A stretch of 23,932 bases of DNA from a virus. Within the stretch, counting starts at the first letter, position 1. Each line of letters opens with the position of its first letter. The notes under the pieces were generated by a model. It did no database searches and was not told where the DNA came from. It was given only the letters and a program-made list of their open reading frames with translations. The stretch spans positions 1-23,932 of IMG/VR virus record IMGVR_UViG_3300047562_003403. One strand, written 5' to 3'. A program made the position numbers and the translations under genes. This document shows, in pieces, positions 12,744 through 21,800 of the stretch.

Positions 12744-13922
12744 TTACCATACTATTGCTGATATACTTCCTATTGGGTTTAAACTGTTTCCAATTCTGCC
12801 TCCAGCACCGCCATTATTATAAGCCCATAGTTCAATTGATGTTGCACTAGTTGTTCCAGGAATCCAGGTATGGGTGTATGTGATGTTGGTTCCATCGTAT
12901 GAGACATTCATTTCTGGAACCATAAATAATCTTCTACTGTTTGGAACATCTACTCCGTCCTGTTTTAAAACTAAATTTAATCCGAATTCTCCTGTGCCCA
13001 ATCGACCACTGGATTGTAAATTGATTGTCAAAAATACCGGTGATGTTACAGAACTAGGAGTTACAGTTGTTGTGAACGCTGTAACCGCTGCGCTGCCTGC
13101 ACCAAAGCCTGTTAAATCTTGTAGAGTATGAGTTATTTGATCATTCACTACTGTTGGTAGGCTGGCTCCACCTGCTATAACAATATCACCACTACCTAGT
13201 ATAGTGTTTCCGTTAATTGTTTTTAAAGCACTATTAACCCACCCGCCATCGGCTAGACTAAAAATAGCAACCTCGTTATCAGTAGTGTTTCCATATAGCG
13301 GAAACTTTAATGAAGTCCATCCACCGACTGATGAATCATATTGAGGTAATGCGCCTTCATACGGATTATCAATACCTACGTAATCTGTAATAGTTGCTGT
13401 TGCGCCATTATATGTTCCAGTTACTGCAATGGACGTTAAAAACCCACTGTCGTTTGTAAGGTCACTTGTTGCTGTTGGTATTGTAGGTTTGCCTGTTAAT
13501 GAACTATATGCACCATCAAACGATGATACACTTGCACCACCTACTGCTAGTGTGCCACCTGGAGTTACACTTAATGTTGTGTTACCAATGTAAATTGTGT
13601 TTGAACTTACGTATAGATCCTTGAATCTCTTTGTCGGTGATCCTAGATTGCTACCAAAGTCAGTGCTTGGAACAACATCACCACCCACTGTTAGATCACT
13701 TGAAACCGTTACAGCCTGATCGATTGTAATAGCACTTGAGTCAGTGGTAGTCATTACACTACCTGTGAATTCAAATGCGCCTAGATTTAAACTTGCATCA
13801 TCTAAGCCTAATGCGGTATACAATTCATCAAAGTTTGTGTTAATCTTGTTAAACGCCGTGCGTAGGTTATCACCCGTTCTGTCGTTTGCGCTTGTTCCGA
13901 TGTTTACTGTTAGTTTAGCCAT
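12744..13922 (-). CDS. Fibre protein with gp9/gp10-like N-terminal module
   Basis: 392 residues, ATG at 13922, GGGGG upstream. Residues 4-38 repeat the shared module (VNIGTSANDRTGDNLR, AFNKINTNFDELY), the copy closest to T4 gp10. A repeated fibre unit follows: NLGSPTKRFKDLYVSSNTIY (about 89-110), also present as LGTSAKQWKELHLD in the next gene upstream. Then a Gly/Ser/Thr-rich shaft (LTGKPTIPTATSDLTNDSGF, a motif frequent in tail fibres of many phages) and a beta-rich head (about 250-392) ending in Gly-rich GGAGGRIGNSLNPIGSI. Probably a trimeric tail or baseplate fibre; the C-terminal head would be the receptor- or partner-binding part. Separated by 4 bp from the upstream gene. Confidence 0.82.
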   Translation of the reverse strand: MAKLTVNIGTSANDRTGDNLRTAFNKINTNFDELYTALGLDDASLNLGAFEFTGSVMTTTDSSAITIDQAVTVSSDLTVGGDVVPSTDFGSNLGSPTKRFKDLYVSSNTIYIGNTTLSVTPGGTLAVGGASVSSFDGAYSSLTGKPTIPTATSDLTNDSGFLTSIAVTGTYNGATATITDYVGIDNPYEGALPQYDSSVGGWTSLKFPLYGNTTDNEVAIFSLADGGWVNSALKTINGNTILGSGDIVIAGGASLPTVVNDQITHTLQDLTGFGAGSAAVTAFTTTVTPSSVTSPVFLTINLQSSGRLGTGEFGLNLVLKQDGVDVPNSRRLFMVPEMNVSYDGTNITYTHTWIPGTTSATSIELWAYNNGGAGGRIGNSLNPIGSISAIVW

Positions 13923-13926
13923 CTAC

Positions 13927-15813
13927 TTACGCCCCCGTTCCAGAATCAAGTTTCAGTTTGGCTGCTATTCTGTTTATAGCCTCGCCAATAGTAGTCGGAG
14001 GAGTTCCATTCCAATCACTTGGTGTAGTGGCAGTATATGTAATTTCTCCCAGATCATTAATAATTACGCTTGAGTCTTCTGCAAAAACAGTACCTATAAA
14101 GTTTCCTCGAATATCATCAGAAACAATAGGACCAACAATTTTTCCATCAACAGCATCAACTAACAGTGTTGAATCTTGTGCAAACACACTTCCTGTTACA
14201 TCTCCTGTATGATATCCTTCAAGATTACCTGTTAGGTTTCCTGTTATAGTTCCTGTAACTATTAGGTCTACTGTTTCTATCTCGTTATTAGCAGTAAAAG
14301 TATCTGCCTCTATAGATACTGCATTAATAGTGCTTCCTGATATGTTAGTAGAAGTTACTGATGTAGTGTCTACTATACCTACAATCTTTCCTGCTACACC
14401 ATCTACCAACAATGTACTATCGTCTGCAAATACTGAACCTGATATATCGCCTGTATGATAACCTGTAGTGTCACCTACTAGGTTTCCTGTAACGTTACCT
14501 GTAACGTTACCTGTTAGATTACCATATACATCTGCATATACGTCTGCAACAATTCTTCCAAGAATTCCGTCAACTAATAGTGTCGAGTCATCAGCAAATA
14601 CTGAACCGTTAATATCAATATTTTGATCAACGGAGATTGTCATTGTATCAGCAACAGCATCGTTAACAATGTTAATACCGTAACCAGTTATAAATTCTAA
14701 TGTGTCAGAAGTGCTGTCCGGACTAATTGTTGGCTGTCCGAGTACAACAAAACTTTGGAAAGTTGGAACCGCAGGAGCACTGTTTGAAACGTTAACAATA
14801 CCTGTTGCTGGATCTGCTGAAACTGTAATACCAAAGCCTGCTTCAACTTTAATAACACCTGTATTGGTAAGTGAAATACCACCAGTACCTGCACTTGTGC
14901 TAATACCTAAACCAGCAGCTCTACCGGTAGCCTCTGTTGGTAAAGATGTGCTATTTGATACGCTAGTTACACCAGTATTAGTTAATGTAATATTTCCTGT
15001 TGGTGTGCTAACACCAATACCTGTACTTCCTGTTAACTGTGTAACACCATCATTAATAAATGTAATACTATCTGCGTCACTTCCTGCAACTAATTGAACA
15101 CCAGTACCTCCATAGAATGATAATGTGTCATTAGTATGATCTGCTTCTACAGTATCACCGTCATCTAGGTTAATATATCTAAAATATCTTTTCTCAGGAT
15201 CTATGATTAAATCACCATTGATTGTTGAATCGGCTGGAAGATTAATTACTCCTCCAGCACCTGTAATTTGTGCTGTACCAATCCATAAACCATTATCTTC
15301 ATATCCCGGTGTTGAACTAGTTTCATCTAGATGTAATTCTTTCCATTGTTTTGCAGATGTACCTAGTGTATATAAATTAGTCGCTGCTGGTACAATGCTA
15401 GAACCAAAATTTGAAAAATCTAAATTACTAAATCCTAATAGTCCTTGAGTTTGACCACCGGAAACATATGTTCCGTAACCTGTTCCATTTACTGATACTG
15501 TAAGTGCATCGTCGGTATACAGAGAAAATGTTGTAGTTGTTAATACATTGGCATAATAGGTATTACCATTTAGTTCGGTCATACCAACTATATCAGTAAT
15601 TGTTACTTGTTGTCCATCAGTTAAACCGTGTGCTGAAGTAGTTGTTACTACAACTGGATTAGCCTTAGTAGCAGAAGAAATATCTTTTTGTTCACCGCCT
15701 GTAAGAGTTGCACCAATCAGTGTGAAGTTTTCATTGATTTGATCAAATGAATCTTTGATATTCTGCCATAGTAGTGGTGGTTTGCCTGGAGTAATATTAT
15801 TGCTATATCCCAT
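13927..15813 (-). CDS. Tail-fibre-like protein with internal repeats
   Basis: 628 residues, ATG at 15813 sharing one base with the stop of the giant gene (TAATG), GGGGAGA upstream. The N-terminal module is degenerate: NITPGKPPLLWQNIKDSFD, then QINENFTLIGATL (about 6-37). Residues about 57-110 hold one 'AHGL...NGNTYY...TTFSLY' module also found several times in the giant protein. LGTSAKQWKELHLD (150-163) is the fibre unit shared with the 392-residue protein. A block of GSVFADDSTLLVDG is found at 403-416 and 459-472, with variants at 541-554 (GSVFAQDSTLLVDA) and 574-587 (GTVFAEDSSVIIND); TGNV/TGNL tetrapeptides lie between copies. It ends with DWNGTPPTTIGEAINRIAAKL. The organisation is that of a long trimeric beta-fibre. 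Confidence 0.85.
   Translation of the reverse strand: MGYSNNITPGKPPLLWQNIKDSFDQINENFTLIGATLTGGEQKDISSATKANPVVVTTTSAHGLTDGQQVTITDIVGMTELNGNTYYANVLTTTTFSLYTDDALTVSVNGTGYGTYVSGGQTQGLLGFSNLDFSNFGSSIVPAATNLYTLGTSAKQWKELHLDETSSTPGYEDNGLWIGTAQITGAGGVINLPADSTINGDLIIDPEKRYFRYINLDDGDTVEADHTNDTLSFYGGTGVQLVAGSDADSITFINDGVTQLTGSTGIGVSTPTGNITLTNTGVTSVSNSTSLPTEATGRAAGLGISTSAGTGGISLTNTGVIKVEAGFGITVSADPATGIVNVSNSAPAVPTFQSFVVLGQPTISPDSTSDTLEFITGYGINIVNDAVADTMTISVDQNIDINGSVFADDSTLLVDGILGRIVADVYADVYGNLTGNVTGNVTGNLVGDTTGYHTGDISGSVFADDSTLLVDGVAGKIVGIVDTTSVTSTNISGSTINAVSIEADTFTANNEIETVDLIVTGTITGNLTGNLEGYHTGDVTGSVFAQDSTLLVDAVDGKIVGPIVSDDIRGNFIGTVFAEDSSVIINDLGEITYTATTPSDWNGTPPTTIGEAINRIAAKLKLDSGTGA
14053..14607 (-). 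repeat. Four copies of a ~42 bp coding repeat (GSVFADDSTLLVDG)
   Basis: Copies lie at 14607-14566, 14439-14398, 14193-14152 and 14094-14053, the last most diverged. Protein identity is high between the first two (13-14 of 14 residues) while third-codon positions differ widely, so the repeats are old or held by selection at the protein level. Spacing between copies is 168, 246 and 99 bp, all multiples of three. Confidence 0.85.
14486..14521 (-). repeat. Tandem 12 bp repeat encoding Thr-Gly-Asn-Val units
   Basis: Two identical 12 bp copies (14486-14497, 14498-14509) followed by a diverged third (14510-14521), coding for successive TGNV/TGNV/TGNL tetrapeptides. A similar degenerate run (TGTITGNLTGN) lies near 14224-14260. 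The unit length is a multiple of three, so gain or loss would keep the frame. Confidence 0.8.
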
Positions 15814-18800
15814 TATGATCTCCCCACTGCCACTTGAATTGTTCCAATATGATCACTATCATAATCTTCGATCGCCTTACCAACTATTGTTCCTACTTTA
15901 GGATCTGTTGTTACTGTTGCTACACCGTGTATTCCTGCTGTAACAAGAACATCACCTTTCTTGATTTTTCCAACTACTTTACAAGGAACTCTACCAGTTA
16001 GTGCAACAAGATTTTTCAATCCTGGACACGCAGTATACATCACGTATGCCGCAGTATTTGAAACAACACCAGCAACTCTTGTGTCACTGTTTTTATTTGT
16101 AGTTGTGACTTCCTTGTCACCACCAAATACTAACACTGTTCCGACTTCGTATTCCTTGTCACCTTCGTAGTATTCTGCAACGTCAGCACTATAAGTTGCT
16201 TCTAAACGTGATTCGTTTGGTGAAGTTCCTGTAAGTGTCCAACGTCCTGTAATTGTACCTGATGTTGTATTACCACCAGTGGTTAATGAAAGAGTTTGTA
16301 CTTGTGATGCTGTAATTGGTGCATTGGCCAAACCATTTTGTGTTTTAAATATATGGCTGTCGTTCCAATACTCAGTACGTTTGTCTGCGGCAAGTGTGCC
16401 ATCATTTAGATAGATACCACCATTGGTACCGTATGTATGTAATCTAATGTAACCACTAGATCCACTCAATGAACCTGTATCAATTGCTTCTTTGCCGTCA
16501 ATGTTTAATTGTGAAAGATCAGCAACACGAGCACCGAAGTCACCATTGCTATCTCTGTTTATAAGTTTATTGTTATCAGCAGTACCACTGTATGAAGCAG
16601 AAGTTTCGATAACAGTGTAGTCTACATCATTAGCGTTACTACCAGAATTAATTCTTCTCAATAAGCCTGTTACATTGTATTGAGATTTCTTAATACCGCC
16701 ACCACTATCAACAACAGTTGACATACCGATGTCTGCTGCATCTGCACTAGAAAGTCCGTTGTTACCTAATACACTCTTGGCAGCGACCTGTGCAAGTTTA
16801 TTTTTAGCAACACCGTTATTTTTAATTGTAACCCAACCGTTGCTTATTGTAAATTGTGCATCATCAAAACTCGCAATACCACTTGCTGCTTGAAGTACTT
16901 CGGCAGCACCTGTTGGTGCAAGAGCAGAAGTAGTAGCCAATTGCATAGTAAGTTTACTTTGCTCAATACCAGCAGCACTGTTAACGTCAGCATTTATAAT
17001 TGTGTCTGGTTCGATTTGTGCATCGATGGTGTTTGCTGTTGAGTCAATATTAAATGTGATATCACCTTGAACAGTTGCGTTGATAGCGTCACGTTCATTA
17101 CCTGTAAATACTAAAATTTGATTTGCTTGTAGATCAGTGAATGAAAAGTCAGACAAGTTGTCAAATCTAATTGCTGCTAGGTTAGCAGCATCATTTGGAT
17201 TAACTGGATCAGCAACGTTGATAATTTTATTGTTGCCAAGGTCCATAGCATTCTTCATATTCAACGAACCATCTAATGGCATAAAGCCACCACTCAATGG
17301 CGGAATTAGTTGAGCTTGTTCAATCGGTGCTCCACTGTGTGAAGTACCTAAACGTCTTTCAATATAAAGTCTTGTTGCGTTTTCTGTTGGAACAGTATCA
17401 ACAGCGTTGTCAGTCATACCTGAGTCTGTTGAGAATTCAGCAATAGGAACACCACGTTTAAATCCAATACCGTCCAAGTTACTCAACGCAATCGCAGCAG
17501 AGAATGTAACTTGACCTGTACCTTGGTCAACGCTGAAGTAAGGACCAACTCTAAAGTTACCAAATTGGTCAGTGGTCACATAGAATACACGTCCTACATC
17601 ACGTTCATCTGTTTCAGTATCTTGGTTAAGAGCATTAACCGGCGGACCATAAATTTCGTTTGGATAGTTTGTATCCGCATATGATCCTGTACCAACTTCA
17701 AGTAAATCGTGTGATGTAACACGAGTTAATGAAATTCTGATTGTTAGATTACCTTCTGCTCCAGTTGTTCTAATAGGAACAGCACTTCTTATAGTATAGG
17801 TAGCACCGTATGCAATAACACTGTCTTCTAATGGGCGGTTAAGAGTAATTCTTGCCCAAGGTTCACTTAAATCATCTTCTGATTCATATGTGGAAATAAT
17901 ATATTCTTCACCGTTGAATATAATTTTACTTCCAGCAACTCTTGCACGTTCTTGCGGAGCAACTGGAACAACAGCAAAATTATCATCGCCTACTCTACCT
18001 GTTACCAAACCATATGTATGAATACCACTTTGTGATCCACTTGTTTCTAAAGGAATCGCAGCAGCAAGACTTGGATGTTCAACACTGATAGTAAATGTAT
18101 CAAGAGTTGGAGTAGTAAACACAAAGAAATGTGATTGATTGTTAAGTCCGGTTGGTAGTGTACCACTGGTATCAAATCTAATTACATCTCCAACATTTAA
18201 TCCGTGACCTACTGATGTAACAATACAAGGAGCAGCAACAGTTAGTGTACAAGTAGTGGGACTAGTTACATATTCACCTGGTTTATAGATTGTTAAATCT
18301 ATATAGTTATAGTTTTCTCTAAGTGTTGTTTTACCTAGTCCTTCAACAATTCCTGAAATAGTTCCGGTACCTGTTGTGGTAGTTGCGATACCACTTAGTG
18401 TGGGAGCAATATCAATTTTAAAATCGATATTAGTTAAACCTTCTTCTAGAACATAATATTTTTCTCCTTCTAGAATTCCGGTTGGTAAGTCTCCAGTTGA
18501 TTCAAAACTTAACAGGTAATTTCTTTGCTGTTTGTGAGGAATCTTTCCTTTAATATTTAAACTGGTACCATCAACAAACGATGTAAGTTTAGCACCGCCC
18601 GATGTTGCTGCTAATGTAAATTCATCATAGTTAGGTGTAGATTCAATATAATAAACAGTACCTGCTGTTAATCCGTTATCAGATGTCTTCGGAACAAAGA
18701 AATCTCCTGTTCTTAATCCGTGCGTTCTGTTAGTGGTAAACAATTCATTACTTGAAATGTCTGTTACTGTTATTAAGAAAGTGACCTTAGCAGGATCTGC

Positions 18801-21800
18801 TGCGGTAAATTCAACTTCTGATAAACCTCTCGAATCTACATAATCTTCAAATTGAAGAACACGATAAACGTCTGAGGATTCTTGTAGTCTTAAACCTGTG
18901 GAAGGTCTTGTAGCAACTTCAACAATATCACCTGTTAAAACAATCTGTGAGTTTGAACGCAATGACATCTTAGTGCCATTTGGAATAGCATCATATAAGC
19001 CTTCAAAGTTACCTGTTGTGTCACTGGTTAAGTTTAGACGTGCAACACCTGTTGGTAAATCTTGAGTTGTAACAGAAGTTACTGGATATCTATAAATTAG
19101 GTTACCGTGGTCAACTTCAAGTTCTGAGTTGTTTAGAGGAACATAGTCGTAATTTGTTACATAAACAAATAATCCGTTTGCTGTGTTAGCATATTGTGCA
19201 GTAGGGAAATAACAATCAACTCTTTGTGCTAGGTCATAATACATTGTTACTGGGGTCGGAACTTCTAATGGATCTGAACCCTCTGCAACAAGAGCATACA
19301 CACCGTGAGCACTAGAACCGCCAACTGAACGTATCTGTGCACCATTCAATGAATAGTAAGAAGTATAACAGTAGTATGTGAACATTGATACTGCTTCTGT
19401 CAAACCACCGTTGGTTGCAATTAGACCGTATCCCATATCAGCAACTTGTGTAAAGTCGTTTGATAGCATTGATCTGTTACCAGGCATCAACACTTCATAT
19501 GATCTTTGATATTTGATTGTTCCTGATCCTGAACTGGTAATTTCAACAGGCACAGCAGATGCTGTAAAGTCGGTTGAAATTCTAAATGTGTTTACTGTTA
19601 GGCCGCTCTCCATAACAAAATATTCACGACCTGCTTCAATTCCGCCCGGCAATGTTCCTGTTGATGTGAATTTAATAATTGAATCGGCCTGCAATCCGTG
19701 ATTGGCTTTATTAATAACGCCTATTGCTGCAACTGTTACGCTATCAATAGTAATAGCACCAGGAGTTTTAGTAAATGGTGTTGTTTCGTCAAGAACAAAT
19801 GTAGCCGTTGAACCAGCAGGATCATAAACATAATCTCTTACATAGTTGATTCTGTAAACAGTATCGTCAACAATAAAAGAAGCCGGAAGTTGTGGTATTC
19901 TATCAAGGCCGGCAACTTTAAGTCTTGTATTGCCTGTTCCTGCTATTGTTTCAGAGTGTAAGAACTGTAAGTTTCCTGCGAATCCATCAACAAACATACC
20001 TCCCGCAAATGTTTGACTATTAATTGATTTGGAGAATGAAGCACACTCCTGTGCGTATGGTGACTTAGCAAGAATTTGTCCAGTTGGGTCAAGTACTAAG
20101 GAGAAACCTCCGTGTCCTTGCATTGTGAGACCTTGCCAACGAACAGCATCGTTCGCCATAAACACGTCCATCTGATCGTTTTCTTTAGGATAGTTAACAC
20201 TTCCTGAACCGTCAATAACATCAACTAATGCTGCGACCAATGCAGTAACAATTGCTTCTGATCCTGATTCTTTAACATATGCATTGTCTTGTATCTGTGG
20301 GAATACATCTTGATAGGTATCACTAATTAAAATATTATTAATAATATTATTAACCAAGTATTCAACTCTTTGAATACCTAAAATTGTTTCAGACTTCTGT
20401 GTAGTAATTGCTAATCTACCGCTGGCATTTTGATAATATTTTAAACCTGCGGAAATAGTTCTATTGTATTCTCCCCACTTGATGTCAAACACCATAGCAT
20501 CAACAATAAGACCAACATCACGTTTACACAATGCTTCATTATAGGAAAACGTTGTTGTGAACGGAGAAATATTATTAACAATTTGATAATTGATCCAACC
20601 AATTACTTCGTTCTGAATAAAAACTTTGTTTAGTTTAATTAATTGTGCAGCGGATTTTCTACCACCGCCATTATTAATTTTAGGATAAACAGGTTCTGAT
20701 GTATCCTGTAGATAATGATAACCAAATAGTCTATCAGTAACCTGCATTCCGTCGATCACAGGATCACGTCTAAATTTAATAAATGCCCAAGGAGAACTTG
20801 AAGTTCCTGGTTTTGGTTTTACAATACAACGTCTAAATTCATCACCCACAACAGAAACGTTCTGTGGAACTTTTAGTGGAAGGTTTTCTTCGTAGATACC
20901 ACTTTCAACTAATACTGTAATTTGTGTTTGGTTAGTGATGTCACCGTATGAAATTGGTTCGCCAATTTGGAAGTTTCCATACTTAATGTCAACATCAAAA
21001 ATCTCGTTTCCTAAACTATCTAATGCACCTTCGTGTGCAAGAATTTGTGCAAGAGCACCTGACTCTTCACCACGTAAGTATAACCCTTCTCTAATATCTC
21101 TTGTTCTAAATGCTACAGGAGTATCAGTTAAAACGTCACCTGTAAAGTCTGTACGATAACCTTCTGTTTTTAGTAAGAACCTTGGAAGGTCACCAACTAC
21201 ATTAGGAACAGTTGTAAATCCTGTACCTTCGTCTGTAATTTCAACAGAAGTAATTACTCCGGCAACAACTGTTGCTACACCAAAGGCTCCTCTGGTTTCT
21301 CCACCACCTGTAATTCTAATTGATACTAGACTGTAACCACTACCACCACTACTAATACTAACACCGTTAACTTTGTATGTAATATTAAATGTTGCACCAT
21401 TACCAAACGCACTATCTGTTGTAGACGTTACTCCTGTGCTTCCAGGCAATGCTGTATAGTTACCTGAAGATAATTGTCTAAATGTTAAAATAGCACCTGG
21501 TGTAGTAAGTGTTGTTAAAACTTCGTATCTAGCAGCATCGCCTGTGCCGCCTGCAATTTCTATAATGTCTCCAGCTCTGTAGTTTGTACCACCATTTGCT
21601 AGACTGATAGTATCAACACTTAGTGTTGGTGTTCCAGAAAATCCAGCACCACTATCTGGAGATGTTTCAACAGCATTAAGGATAACAATCCCACTGCCGT
21701 TGTTATATGTTAATAATTTTTTGTAAGGACCAATGTCATCATTGGATTCTAAAAGAATTTCTTCAGCACGTTTTAGTGCTGCTTCAATGGATCTGTATGC

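Noticed and set aside
13958-14212. Overlapping plus-strand frames (13744-14073, 13958-14212) near the fibre gene junction
   Set aside because: They cross the boundary of two minus-strand genes and have no start signals.
14486-14521. CRISPR-like or recombination-site repeats
   Set aside because: The units are short, tandem without spacers, in frame, and code for a simple peptide repeat of the fibre.
14702-15097. 131-codon plus-strand open frame inside the 628-residue fibre gene
   Set aside because: No ribosome-binding site; composition (Pro/Val/Ile-rich, low complexity) is that of an antisense reading of Gly/Thr/Asn-rich repeats. Its complement is a clear fibre protein.
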